A stretch of DNA of 64,000 nucleotides. Source: Lewinellaceae bacterium. GTDB taxonomy: Bacteria; Bacteroidota; Bacteroidia; Chitinophagales; Saprospiraceae. Made by a program: the position numbers and the translations under genes. Position 1 is the stretch's first letter. Each line of letters opens with the position of its first letter. The notes beneath the pieces are model-generated. The model searched no databases. It had not been told where the DNA came from and saw only the letters and a list, made by a program, of their open reading frames with translations. This document shows, in pieces, positions 54,341 through 63,090 of the stretch. The stretch is from positions 167,449-231,448 of the forward strand of contig JACJYA010000015.1 of assembly GCA_020636315.1 (NCBI GenBank), written 5' to 3'.

Positions 54341-55105
54341 ATGCGTCTGATAGTAAAATTACTGATCTTCTCCCTGGCTATCAGTTCTTTACAATCCTGT
54401 GTTTCTAAGAAGAAATACGACGAACTGCTTGCCGCCAAAGAACGTACAGACCAGGCCCTTGCTGAAACTCAGGCCAAAGTTAAAACCCTGGAAGAAGAGA
54501 AAGCTCAACTCGAAGCTGACCTCGCTTCCACCAAGGAAGAACTGAATGGCAAGATCAGCAACCTGGAAGGTGAGCTCTCCTCAATGAAGAGCCAGATGAG
54601 CCAGGTTCAGGAGAAGCTTAATATGACCGAAGCAGAGCTCAACGCTCTTAAAGAAGAGATCAACGGCATCTTCGGTGCTTATGCTGACAGCGGACTGAAA
54701 CTGGAAGACCGCGATGGCCGCCTCTACGTCGTAACGGATGAAAAGGTGCAGTATGCCAGCGGTTCCGTTCGCCTCGACAAGAGCGAAAGAGCTGCACTGG
54801 AAAAACTGGCTGGAACGCTTAAGGAAAATCCGAAGCTGCAGCTGATGGTTGTCGGCCATGCTGACACGCAGAAGATGAAGGAAGGCGCTGCCTACCGCGA
54901 CAACTGGGACCTGAGCGTTGCCCGCGCCAACGAAGTGGTGCGTTACCTGATCCGCAAGGGCGCCAACCCCGAGCAACTGACGATTGCCGGCCGCGGTGAC
55001 ACTCAACCGGCTGGTGACAACAGCACTGCCGAAGGCCGCCAGATGAACCGCCGCACTGTCCTCCAGCCCAACCCGGACCTGGGTGGCCTGATGAAAGGAA
55101 ACTAA
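54341..55105 (+). CDS. OmpA-family peptidoglycan-binding lipoprotein
   Basis: This 254-residue lipoprotein has the signal MRLIVKLLIFSLAISSLQSC (cysteine at 20). A coiled coil of about 85 residues follows (LEADLASTKEELNGKISNLE). The OmpA domain spans about 125-250 with VVTDEKVQYASGSVRLDKSE, VVGHADTQKMKEG, DLSVARANEVVRYLI and the diaminopimelate-binding region QMNRRTVLQPN. It anchors the outer membrane to peptidoglycan, as a Pal-like protein with a long spacer. It has its own promoter and a strong terminator. Confidence 0.93.
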   Translation: MRLIVKLLIFSLAISSLQSCVSKKKYDELLAAKERTDQALAETQAKVKTLEEEKAQLEADLASTKEELNGKISNLEGELSSMKSQMSQVQEKLNMTEAELNALKEEINGIFGAYADSGLKLEDRDGRLYVVTDEKVQYASGSVRLDKSERAALEKLAGTLKENPKLQLMVVGHADTQKMKEGAAYRDNWDLSVARANEVVRYLIRKGANPEQLTIAGRGDTQPAGDNSTAEGRQMNRRTVLQPNPDLGGLMKGN

Positions 55106-55125
55106 TCATTACCTGTTTTTGAAGG

Positions 55126-55162
55126 AAAAAGCCGAACGGAGGAATCCTCCGTTCGGCTTTTT
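55126..55162. terminator. Bidirectional Rho-independent terminator
   Basis: Seventeen-bp arms (GCCGAACGGAGG core and its complement) with a 3-nt loop lie between the OmpA gene and the convergent DUF4249 gene. T runs follow on both strands, TTTTTTTATTTT on the plus strand. Confidence 0.9.
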
Positions 55163-55170
55163 TATTTTAA

Positions 55171-56022
55171 TCACCGCCGCAATATGATCGCCTTACGGTC
55201 ATAACTGATCCCCGTAAAGATCCCTATCGCATCTGTCGTACCTTCAATATTGGAGATGATCGGGCTGGGTTGCGCAAAAGGGTTGCCGTTGGCGCTCACA
55301 GCATCCTGAAGGCTTTCCAGAAATTCATAGTAGGCCTGGTCAATATGAAATAAGGTTGAGATCACGGTATCTCCAACGATGTAATTGTACCCCGTCCCAA
55401 AGGCCGCCGTGCCTTCCAGAATGCGGTCATCAACCGAAAAATCCTGTACGGCCGCACTGTCGAGGCTGCTCCGGTGGAACATCCGGCGGTAGTAATTCTT
55501 CCGGGCCGGGTCATCGGTAAAATAGGTGAGTACCCGCGCCAGCGTATCCGTTTCTTCAAATTGAACCACCAGGCTGTCAATGCCCACTGCCGGCAAGATC
55601 CGGGTAGCAGCAAATAGCGCTTGCCCATCTGGCAGTTGTATCGATAGCTCAAAGGCCGAAGCCGTATCGAACGGCACAACCTCAGAAGAGTAGTAGTTAA
55701 ATACTTTTCGGGTAAAAGGATTGAAGGCCAGCTGATTTCTGAGTGAATAAGTTTTGCCGTCATGAAAGATGGCCACCTCCGCACTGTCCACCAGGATATT
55801 ATTCAAAAACTCCTGGTTTAACGGTGGAAAAGGTTCGAAATAGGGGCGGCTCCGGCTCAGTAAAAGGGAAAAGGCCTGGCCGGGTTCCAGGTAGCACTCC
55901 ACTACCAGGCGGCTGTCGTACTCCGGTAGGTCAATGTTGACTTCCTGCTCCAGGTTACAAGCGGACAGGCAGGCCAAGATCAAAGCAGCAAGAAGAAAAA
56001 TCGGGCGCAAGGATACGAACAT
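55171..56022 (-). CDS. DUF4249 lipoprotein
   Basis: This 283-residue lipoprotein (MFVSLRPIFLLAALILACLS then AC, cysteine at 22) matches DUF4249: NIDLPEYDSRLVVECYLEPG, VDSAEVAIFHDGKTYSL and IPTGEY-like later strands are replaced by FELSIQLPDGQALFAATRIL. The end reads GIFTGISYDRKAIILRR. DUF4249 proteins are surface or periplasmic partners of TonB-dependent receptors. The gene begins 6 bp after the receptor gene, so the two form a pair. Confidence 0.9.
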   Translation of the reverse strand: MFVSLRPIFLLAALILACLSACNLEQEVNIDLPEYDSRLVVECYLEPGQAFSLLLSRSRPYFEPFPPLNQEFLNNILVDSAEVAIFHDGKTYSLRNQLAFNPFTRKVFNYYSSEVVPFDTASAFELSIQLPDGQALFAATRILPAVGIDSLVVQFEETDTLARVLTYFTDDPARKNYYRRMFHRSSLDSAAVQDFSVDDRILEGTAAFGTGYNYIVGDTVISTLFHIDQAYYEFLESLQDAVSANGNPFAQPSPIISNIEGTTDAIGIFTGISYDRKAIILRR

Positions 56023-56027
56023 GGCTT

Positions 56028-58388
56028 TTAAAATTTAAAATTCCAGGTCAGAGAAGGAAGAATGGGGAAAAGCGATACCTGCCTGGCAACGATCCTTCTG
56101 GGCACTTCAATGACGCTCCCTCCGTTGTTCACTTCTTCAAATTCCGGTTCCAGGTAGATGAAAAAAGTATTGCGCCGGTCATAAACATTAACCACACTAA
56201 GGGTAAGGTCAGTCTCTCCCCATCTGGGAAAAAAGCGGAAAACCAATCCCAAGTCCAGGCGGTGATAGGGCGGCAGGCGATAATTGTTGCGCGCCCGGTA
56301 GTCAGGCACCACGGTTTCAAAACTGGCGCCGTGTATATCCTGTATGGAAAATCGCCCGGGAGCGAGCCAGCGCAGGTCTCCTGACCCATAGACGAAAGTA
56401 GCGGTGGCAGACAGCCGGCGGCTGATCTCATAAAGTAAGACGACAGACAGGTCGTGCCGCCGGTCATAGATCGGGAAAAATGCCCCGAACCCCTCCGACT
56501 CCTGGGCAAACCGCCCGCTGGGGTTGAGGGTCGTAAAATTCTTCAGGCGGATCAGGGCGAGGGTATAACCGATCCAGCCGGTGAGTTTTCCCTGTTTTTT
56601 TTCGATGCTGAACTCAGCGCCATAGGCCTCCCCTTCCCCTACGGCAAACTCATCCTCCAACTCATCATTGACAAACAACTGGGCGCCATCGACAAATTGC
56701 AGTTGATTGTCCATCGTTTTATAGTATCCTTCCAGGTTAATCAGGAATTGATCTGCCAGAATATAGGAAACGCCAGCCGCCACCTGATGCGACTGCTGGG
56801 GTTTAACCCTTGCCGAAGAAGGGTACCAGACGTCGGTGGGCAACGCCACGCCGGTACTGGAAACCAGGTGAAGGTATTGATACATTCTGGCATAACTGGC
56901 CTTGGCTGCCCATTTGTCGCTGAAACTGTACCGGGCCGCCAGGCGCGGCTCCAGGCCAAAGTAAAAGGTGTTGTCATTGCCAAACCCGCTCAGGCGCAAC
57001 CCGCCGTTGACCGCCAGCTTTTCCGTCAGGCTGATATCATCTGAGAAGTACAGCCCGCATTCCATCGCATCGAAATCCTGCCCGGCGGAAAAACTGACCA
57101 GCCCGTCATCACTTCCCGCCTTGAGCCGCCCCACAGTGAACTGATGGCCGGTAATATTGGCGCCAAACCGGATGGCATGCCGGTTATTGGGTACGAAGTA
57201 GAAATCTGTCTTCAGGTTTGCATCCCGGATATTTGAACCTACTTTAAAGGAAAAACCCGTAACCCTGTTCTGAATATTATACTGATAGTCAGAGTAAGTA
57301 AAAGTAGTATTGGCAAAAAGCCGGGGAGAGAAAACGTGGTTCCACCGGGCAGTACCGGTGGCGTTTCCCCAGTCAAAATCGAAGTCGAAAAAATCGCCGT
57401 TGACCCCAAAGACATCCCGGCCGAAGTAACCGCTGAGAAAAAGCCGGTCCTTTTCTCCCAGTTGGTAGTTGATCTTGGTGTTCAGGTCGTAGAAGTAATA
57501 ATCCGGAATGGGGTTAAATTCCTCATCGTCCATTTTGGCGCGATTTACCGCCCGGGTAAAAATATCCACATAAGTGCGGCGCCCGGAAACGATAAAAGAA
57601 GAATTTCCCTTTTGAACCGGCCCCTCCAGGGTCAGCCGGGAAGCAATCAGGCCGATACCTCCGGCTCCGGAAAACTTCTGGTTATTCCCCTCTTTCAGCT
57701 TTACATCGATGACGGAAGAGAGGCGGCCCCCATACTGGGGAGGAAACCCTCCTTTATAGATCTTGAGGTCTTTTACGGCATCCGTATTGAAAGTGCTGAA
57801 AAAACCGAATAAGTGGTTGGCGTTGTAAACGACGGCCTCATCGAGGACGATCAGGTTCTGGTCATTGCTGCCTCCGCGGACGAAGATGCCCGTAGTCCCT
57901 TCAGAGCCGGAAGGGATACCGGGTTTCAGCTGAATGGCCTTCAGGATATCGCTTTCCCCCAGTAACACAGGAATCAGCTTTGCCTCCCGGGTAGTGACCG
58001 CCTCCACGCTCATTTCTGTTGAACTGAGCTGTTCCTGATACGAATTGGACTTAACGACTACCTCTTCCAGCTGTACTCCGGTTGATAAACCGATATTCAG
58101 GGTGGTATCCTTTGTCAGAAGCAGTGAATAAGCAAGTGGCTGGTAACCAACATAGCTGAAAGTGAGTTCCACGCTATCACCCGCCTCAATTGCCAGGGAG
58201 TAAAAACCATATTCATTCGTTGTGGCGCCCACCCCTTCCGGAACGTTAAATGCGGTAGCACCAATGAGGGTCTCTCCGTTGCTCTCGTCAAATATCCTCC
58301 CACTCACGGTAACAACCGTTTGCTGCGCCGGACACCAAACCGCCAGGAACAAAAAAAGAAAGGTAATGAAGCTAATCTTCATCTTCAC
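56028..58388 (-). CDS. TonB-dependent receptor with carboxypeptidase-like N-terminal domain
   Basis: This 786-residue outer-membrane receptor has a signal peptide (MKMKISFITFLFLFLAVWCP, cleavage near AQQ). A carboxypeptidase-regulatory-like domain follows (about 25-110; VSGRIFDESNGETLIGATAF). The plug lies at about 120-230 (ESDILKAIQLKPGIPSGSEG, TTGIFVRGGSNDQNLIVLDE) and the 22-strand barrel occupies the rest, ending in SLTWNFKF. Together with DUF4249 it should import a substrate, not identifiable from the sequence. Its start overlaps the end of pdxA by 17 bp. Confidence 0.93.
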   Translation of the reverse strand: MKMKISFITFLFLFLAVWCPAQQTVVTVSGRIFDESNGETLIGATAFNVPEGVGATTNEYGFYSLAIEAGDSVELTFSYVGYQPLAYSLLLTKDTTLNIGLSTGVQLEEVVVKSNSYQEQLSSTEMSVEAVTTREAKLIPVLLGESDILKAIQLKPGIPSGSEGTTGIFVRGGSNDQNLIVLDEAVVYNANHLFGFFSTFNTDAVKDLKIYKGGFPPQYGGRLSSVIDVKLKEGNNQKFSGAGGIGLIASRLTLEGPVQKGNSSFIVSGRRTYVDIFTRAVNRAKMDDEEFNPIPDYYFYDLNTKINYQLGEKDRLFLSGYFGRDVFGVNGDFFDFDFDWGNATGTARWNHVFSPRLFANTTFTYSDYQYNIQNRVTGFSFKVGSNIRDANLKTDFYFVPNNRHAIRFGANITGHQFTVGRLKAGSDDGLVSFSAGQDFDAMECGLYFSDDISLTEKLAVNGGLRLSGFGNDNTFYFGLEPRLAARYSFSDKWAAKASYARMYQYLHLVSSTGVALPTDVWYPSSARVKPQQSHQVAAGVSYILADQFLINLEGYYKTMDNQLQFVDGAQLFVNDELEDEFAVGEGEAYGAEFSIEKKQGKLTGWIGYTLALIRLKNFTTLNPSGRFAQESEGFGAFFPIYDRRHDLSVVLLYEISRRLSATATFVYGSGDLRWLAPGRFSIQDIHGASFETVVPDYRARNNYRLPPYHRLDLGLVFRFFPRWGETDLTLSVVNVYDRRNTFFIYLEPEFEEVNNGGSVIEVPRRIVARQVSLFPILPSLTWNFKF

Positions 58389-59451
58389 TCAGGATCTCGT
58401 CTTCTTCTGTACCTCCCACTTTTTCTCTCTTTTTCACGACATCGGCGTGCATTTCCTCATATAACCGCCTGTTTCTTGCGATATCCATGGCTAAAAACAA
58501 AGCTTTCCGGAAAGATGAGGGGTCAGCTTCGTTCTTGCCAGCCAGGTCGAAAGCCGTGCCGTGGTCCGGAGAGGTGCGAATACAGCTAAGGCCTGCGGTA
58601 TAGTTTACACCATTGCCGAAGGAAAGCGTTTTGAAAGGAATGAGCCCCTGATCGTGGTACATAGCCAGAATGGCATCGAACTTACTGTATTGGCTGGAAC
58701 CGAAAAAGCCATCGGCGGAAAAGGGGCCCATAACCAGCATACCCTTTTTCTTGAGTTCAACTACTGCCGGCCGGATGAAACGCTCCTCTTCGTCTCCCAG
58801 CACACCACCGTCACCGGCATGGGGGTTGAGCCCTAAAACGGCAATAGAGGGGCGCTCCAGCCCAAAGTCCATCTTCAGGGACTGGTTCATCAGCTGGAGT
58901 TTTTCCATGATCAGCTCTTTGTTCAAAGCGCCGGCCACTTCTTTCAGGGGAAGATGGTTGGTAGCCAGGCCGATGCGCAGGCCCTCGTTGATCATAAACA
59001 TCAGGCTCTGCCCCGGACCAAGCTCTTTAGTAAGATATTCGGTATGCCCCGGAAAGGGGAAACCGGAAAGGTGCATAGCCTCCTTACTGATGGGGGCAGT
59101 GACCAGGGCATCAATGAGCCCGGTTTTCAGGTCCTGGGTGGCGGCTTCAAGAGATTGAATCGCATACTTTCCACTCAACTCAGAAGGTTTGCCCAGTGTA
59201 ATATTTACATTCTCCTGCCAGCAGTTGACGATATTGATCCGGTCATGATAAACCTTATCGGCCGAACGGGTGGAGTTGAAATCCACTTCATCTTCAATGA
59301 TATTTTTGTGGTAGGAGACCACTTTGGAGGAGCCATAAATGACCGGCGTGAACAATTCGGCCATTTTTTCGTGGAGCAGTGCCTTGAGAATGACCTCCAA
59401 CCCGATGCCGTTAATGTCTCCAATGCTGATCCCTATTTTAAGTTTTTCCAT
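58372..59451 (-). CDS. pdxA: 4-hydroxythreonine-4-phosphate dehydrogenase
   Basis: This 359-residue enzyme oxidises 4-phosphohydroxythreonine in the DXP-independent step of pyridoxal phosphate synthesis from erythrose phosphate. Signs are ISIGDINGIGLEVILKAL at the start, the metal ligands in FPGHTEYLTKELG and AMYHDQGLIPFKTLSFG, and VLGLNPHAGDGGVLGDEEE. The charged tail ends MLSEDED-like and overlaps the TonB receptor start by 17 bp. It is divergent from rsmA across 277 bp. Confidence 0.95.
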   Translation of the reverse strand: MEKLKIGISIGDINGIGLEVILKALLHEKMAELFTPVIYGSSKVVSYHKNIIEDEVDFNSTRSADKVYHDRINIVNCWQENVNITLGKPSELSGKYAIQSLEAATQDLKTGLIDALVTAPISKEAMHLSGFPFPGHTEYLTKELGPGQSLMFMINEGLRIGLATNHLPLKEVAGALNKELIMEKLQLMNQSLKMDFGLERPSIAVLGLNPHAGDGGVLGDEEERFIRPAVVELKKKGMLVMGPFSADGFFGSSQYSKFDAILAMYHDQGLIPFKTLSFGNGVNYTAGLSCIRTSPDHGTAFDLAGKNEADPSSFRKALFLAMDIARNRRLYEEMHADVVKKREKVGGTEEDEILSEDED

Positions 59452-59728
59452 TGCTTGGTAATTCTTGCCCGGCTGTCCGGTAGATTATTGGGATTTTCCC
59501 TCCGGGAGCGCTATCTTCGAACCGCTCCCTCCGACTGGCCATAACAGTTAACTAAGTTAAACTCAATTAATTGGCCTTCGTGCAAAATGACCGTAAAAAT
59601 AAAAAGAAAATACCTTCTTTGACAAAATAGTGCGCCGAGTTAGAAAAATGGGGAGATACCCCGGCTAAGAACGGGGGTTCCGAGGGCCGGAAATACTGCT
59701 TATATGACCCATTTTATTCCATTTGCCT

Positions 59729-60511
59729 ATGAAAGCCAAGAAATCCTACGGCCAGCATTTTCTGAATAATGAGGGGCTTGCCGCCCGAATCGCAGACAGC
59801 CTCCTGCTGGCGAACCAGGCCTATGAACAAGTCATTGAAGTTGGGCCGGGACGAGGGATGCTTACCCAATTCCTGCTCGGAAAACCTTTCAAACTCCTTG
59901 TCATCGAAGCGGACCGCGATATGGTTCTTTACCTTCATAAACATTTCCCGGCATTAAAAGACAGAGTCATCAGTGGGGATTTCCTGAAAATGCCCCTATC
60001 GGATTTAGCGGAAGAACACCCCTTTGGCCTGATCGGTAATTTCCCTTACAATATTTCTTCTCAGATCCTTTTCAAAATGCTCGAATACCGGCAGTATATT
60101 CCGGAAATGGTGGGCATGTTCCAGAAGGAGGTTGCCGAGCGGGTAGTAGCAGGCCCCGGCAGTAAAACCTACGGGGTGATCAGCGTTTTGCTGCAGGCTT
60201 ATTACAGCGGAGAATACCTCTTCACCGTGGATAAAGAAAACTTCTCTCCCCCTCCAAAGGTCCAGTCAGCAGTCATTCGCATGGCCCGAAAGGAAAACCT
60301 GGAACTGGGATGTGATGAAAAGCTGTTCCGGCGGGTGGTCAAACAGGCTTTCAGCCAACGCCGGAAGATGCTGCGCAACACCATGAAAACCTTCATCAAG
60401 GGCGACAGCCTGCTCGAGTCTCCTTTCTTTGTGCAGCGCCCCGAAAGCCTCAGTGTGGCCGATTACGTAAAACTGACCAACTGGATCGCAGAAAGAATGC
60501 CCGGTGAGTGA
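59729..60511 (+). CDS. rsmA: 16S rRNA (adenine-1518/1519-N6)-dimethyltransferase
   Basis: This 260-residue methyltransferase (KsgA) dimethylates two adenines near the 3' end of 16S rRNA with S-adenosylmethionine. Visible motifs are KKSYGQHFLNNEGLAARIAD, the SAM site VIEVGPGRGMLTQFLL, and the catalytic IGNFPYNISSQILFKML. The C-terminal FSQRRKMLRNTMKTFI is typical. A TTG six bases upstream also opens the frame, but the ATG at 59729 gives the normal N-terminus. It is followed by yqeY after 54 bp. Confidence 0.96.
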   Translation: MKAKKSYGQHFLNNEGLAARIADSLLLANQAYEQVIEVGPGRGMLTQFLLGKPFKLLVIEADRDMVLYLHKHFPALKDRVISGDFLKMPLSDLAEEHPFGLIGNFPYNISSQILFKMLEYRQYIPEMVGMFQKEVAERVVAGPGSKTYGVISVLLQAYYSGEYLFTVDKENFSPPPKVQSAVIRMARKENLELGCDEKLFRRVVKQAFSQRRKMLRNTMKTFIKGDSLLESPFFVQRPESLSVADYVKLTNWIAERMPGE

Positions 60512-60565
60512 ACTATTCGCCGCCGAATGGGCTTGCATTATTATCGGATATTTAAAAATGTAGTT

Positions 60566-61012
60566 ATGAGCCTTGAAGAACGCATTACCCAAGACCTCAA
60601 AGAGGCCATGAAAGCCAAAGACCAGGCCGCCCTGCGCGGCATCCGCGCCGTCAAAGCCGCCATCCTGCTGGAAAAGACCAGCGGCGCCAAACACGAACTC
60701 AACGAGGATATGGAAATGAAGATCCTCCAAAAGCTGGTTAAACAACGCAAAGATTCTCTGGATATCTACGAAAAACAAGGCCGGGAGGACCTCGCCCAGA
60801 CCGAGCGCGAAGAGATCGAGGTCATCGAACGCTACCTGCCCAAACAGCTCAGCACAGACGAGCTGCGGGCCGAGATCAAAAAGATCGTCGATGAAGTGGG
60901 CGCTGATTCCATGAAGGATATGGGCAAGGTGATGGGCGCCGCTCAGAAAAAACTCGCCGGCAAAGCAGATGGCAAGACGATGTCAGGCATCGTGCGGGAG
61001 TTGCTGAGTTGA
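60566..61012 (+). CDS. yqeY: GatB/YqeY domain protein
   Basis: This 148-residue protein is a standalone YqeY domain, related to the tail of GatB amidotransferase. Signs are SLEERITQDLKEAMKAKDQA, LVKQRKDSLDIYEKQGREDL, IEVIERYLPKQLSTDEL and MGKVMGAAQKKLAGKADGKT. It probably binds tRNA; its precise role is unknown. The open frame starts at 60527, but the family N-terminus is at the ATG at 60566. It lies downstream of rsmA on the same strand and is followed by hairpins. Confidence 0.94.
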   Translation: MSLEERITQDLKEAMKAKDQAALRGIRAVKAAILLEKTSGAKHELNEDMEMKILQKLVKQRKDSLDIYEKQGREDLAQTEREEIEVIERYLPKQLSTDELRAEIKKIVDEVGADSMKDMGKVMGAAQKKLAGKADGKTMSGIVRELLS

Positions 61013-61039
61013 GTTGTTGGCTGATCGTTGATCGTTGTT

Positions 61040-61091
61040 GGTTGTCGGATACCCTTATCAGATGCGATACTGATAACGGTATCCGATAACC
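61040..61091. repeat. Hairpin between yqeY and the aldehyde dehydrogenase gene
   Basis: Arms of 22 bp (61040-61061 and 61070-61091) pair with two mismatches around an 8-nt loop; the core is CGGATACC...GGTATCCG. No T run follows, so it may end yqeY transcription weakly or be a repeat. A short tandem gatcgttgatcgttg lies just before it. Confidence 0.55.
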
Positions 61092-61150
61092 CATTCAAAC
61101 TTCGTCCCTTCCCTCCTTTTTCCTAATTTTGCACCCGATTAAGCAACCGA

Positions 61151-61211
61151 CGATGATCTTTTCCGGATGCCCGGTTTTCCCATCCCGGCAGGCATCCGGA
61201 AAAGATCATCG
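61151..61211 (+). promoter_or_regulatory. Perfect 21-bp inverted repeat in the leader of the aldehyde dehydrogenase gene
   Basis: Arms at 61151-61171 and 61191-61211 are perfectly complementary with a 19-nt loop and end 27 bp before the start codon at 61239. The transcript would carry a very stable hairpin directly upstream of the gene. It could be an attenuator, a protein site or a stability element; only the structure is seen. Confidence 0.55.
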
Positions 61212-61238
61212 AAAACAATTAAAACCAAATTACAAGAA

Positions 61239-62765
61239 ATGGATACTACCTTTCTCAAAACATTAGGCCTCAAAGAATACAACCCCGGCACCAGCACCGG
61301 CCAGGAATCCAGCGATTCCGGAAAATACATCAAATCCGTTTCTCCCGTCGATGGAGCGTTGATCGGCAGCGTCAGCGAAACGACGGAGCAGGAATACGAT
61401 CACGTGATCACCAAAGCGCAGGAAGCTTTCAAAGCATGGCGGCAGATCCCTGCCCCGAAGCGCGGGGAGATCGTCCGCCAGTATGGCAACGAGCTGCGCA
61501 AACACAAGGACGCCCTGGGCCGCCTCGTCTCCTACGAGATGGGCAAAAGCCTGCAGGAAGGCTGGGGCGAGGTCCAGGAAATGATCGATATCTGCGACTT
61601 TGCCGTAGGCCTTTCGCGCCAGCTGTACGGCCTGACCATGCACTCCGAACGGCCCAACCACCGCATGTACGAGCAATGGCATCCGCTGGGCATCGTCGGC
61701 ATCATTTCCGCTTTCAACTTCCCGGTGGCAGTCTGGTCCTGGAACTCCATGATCGCCCTGGTGTGCGGCGATGTCACGGTTTGGAAAGCTTCGGAAAAGG
61801 CCCCGCTCTGCTCCGTGGCCTGCCAGAATATCTTCCAGGATGTGCTGAAAGCCAATGACGTTCCGGAAGGAGTTGCCTGTATCGTAAACGGCAATTACAA
61901 GGTGGGAGAATACATGACCCACGACCCGCGCGTGGCGCTGGTATCCGCCACCGGCAGCATCCGCATGGGCAAGATCGTCGGCCAGGCCGTCGCCGCCCGC
62001 CTCGGCAAAGCCCTGCTGGAGCTGGGTGGCAACAACGCCATCATCGTCACCCCCAGCGCCGACCTCGACCTGGTGCTGACGGGCTCTCTCTTCGGCGCCG
62101 TCGGCACGGCCGGCCAGCGTTGCACCAGCACCCGCCGCCTCATCATCCACGAGAGCATCTATAATGAAGTGCGCGACAAACTCGCCAAAGCTTATGGCCA
62201 GCTGCGCATCGGCAACCCGCTGGATGAAAAGAACCACGTCGGGCCGCTCATCGACCACGACGCTGTGAAGAACTACCTCGGCGCCATCGAAAAGGTCAAA
62301 GAAGAAGGCGGTAAATTTGCCGTGGAAGGAGGCGTGCTGGAGGGTAAGGGTTACGAAAGCGGCTGCTACGTCAAACCCTGTATTGCCGAAGTAGAGCACG
62401 ACTACAAGATCGTCCACCACGAGACTTTTGCCCCCATCCTTTATCTGATCAAATACAAGGGCCTGGACGAAGCCATAGCTTACCACAATGAGGTGCCCCA
62501 GGGCCTCTCCTCCGCCATCATGACCAACAACCTGCGGGAGGCTGAGCGCTTCCTCTCCTGCGCCGGCTCCGACTGCGGCATCGCCAATGTCAACATCGGC
62601 ACAAGCGGGGCCGAGATCGGCGGCGCCTTCGGCGGAGAAAAGGAGACCGGCGGCGGCCGCGAAAGCGGCTCCGACGCCTGGAAGGCCTACATGCGCCGGC
62701 AGACGAACACGATCAATTACAGTGAGGAGGTGCCGCTGGCGCAGGGCATCAAGTTTGAATTGTAG
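61239..62765 (+). CDS. ALDH7-type aldehyde dehydrogenase (aminoadipate semialdehyde dehydrogenase-like)
   Basis: This 508-residue NAD(P)-dependent aldehyde dehydrogenase matches the ALDH7/antiquitin group. The catalytic cysteine is C295 in TAGQRCTSTRRLI and the general base E261 in ALLELGGNNAIIV. IISAFNFPVAVWSWN and ATGSIRMGK form the coenzyme site. The C-terminal GGAFGGEKETGGGRESGSDA is typical of ALDH7, whose members oxidise alpha-aminoadipate semialdehyde in lysine breakdown; this specific activity is inferred. The frame reaches 61167 but that part covers the leader hairpin, so the start was placed at 61239. Confidence 0.94.
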   Translation: MDTTFLKTLGLKEYNPGTSTGQESSDSGKYIKSVSPVDGALIGSVSETTEQEYDHVITKAQEAFKAWRQIPAPKRGEIVRQYGNELRKHKDALGRLVSYEMGKSLQEGWGEVQEMIDICDFAVGLSRQLYGLTMHSERPNHRMYEQWHPLGIVGIISAFNFPVAVWSWNSMIALVCGDVTVWKASEKAPLCSVACQNIFQDVLKANDVPEGVACIVNGNYKVGEYMTHDPRVALVSATGSIRMGKIVGQAVAARLGKALLELGGNNAIIVTPSADLDLVLTGSLFGAVGTAGQRCTSTRRLIIHESIYNEVRDKLAKAYGQLRIGNPLDEKNHVGPLIDHDAVKNYLGAIEKVKEEGGKFAVEGGVLEGKGYESGCYVKPCIAEVEHDYKIVHHETFAPILYLIKYKGLDEAIAYHNEVPQGLSSAIMTNNLREAERFLSCAGSDCGIANVNIGTSGAEIGGAFGGEKETGGGRESGSDAWKAYMRRQTNTINYSEEVPLAQGIKFEL

Positions 62766-62796
62766 AACAACTGATATCGGCCATCAGGGTAATATA

Positions 62797-62837
62797 GAAA
62801 ACGCCATCCTCAGGCTCCCCCGGAGGATGGCGTTTTC
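62797..62837 (+). terminator. Rho-independent terminator of the aldehyde dehydrogenase gene
   Basis: Arms GAAAACGCCATCCT (62797-62810) and AGGATGGCGTTTTC (62824-62837) are followed by TTTTTTG. It ends the transcript 32 bp after the stop codon. Confidence 0.9.
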
Positions 62838-63090
62838 TTTTTTGTGAGCTACAGCCGCGCTCACCAGGATTTCTGCCTCTCAAAATGCCTGGCCGAAAAT
62901 TAGAAAATATAAAATTCTCTTGCCTTTTTATTTATTTTTTTTGCAAATTGTTTGTCAACTAACGCAAACAGGGCTCCAAACGACAGCACAGATCCAACCT
63001 TGAGCAACACTACAGATTTTCTACCTTGTACGTAAAGAGAAAAACAATCAACGTGGCTTAGGGCCATTCATCATTTTAATCATATAAGCC
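62838..63090. other. Intergenic region before the terminal lipoprotein gene
   Basis: About 250 bp, A/T-rich around 62910-62960, with no gene seen. A near match to the -7 box (TACCTTG) stands about 70 bp before the start codon and may be the promoter. Confidence 0.4.

Noticed and set aside
61263..62486. Minus-strand open frame of 407 codons inside the aldehyde dehydrogenase
   Set aside because: Shadow of the dehydrogenase gene; composition is typical of an antisense frame.
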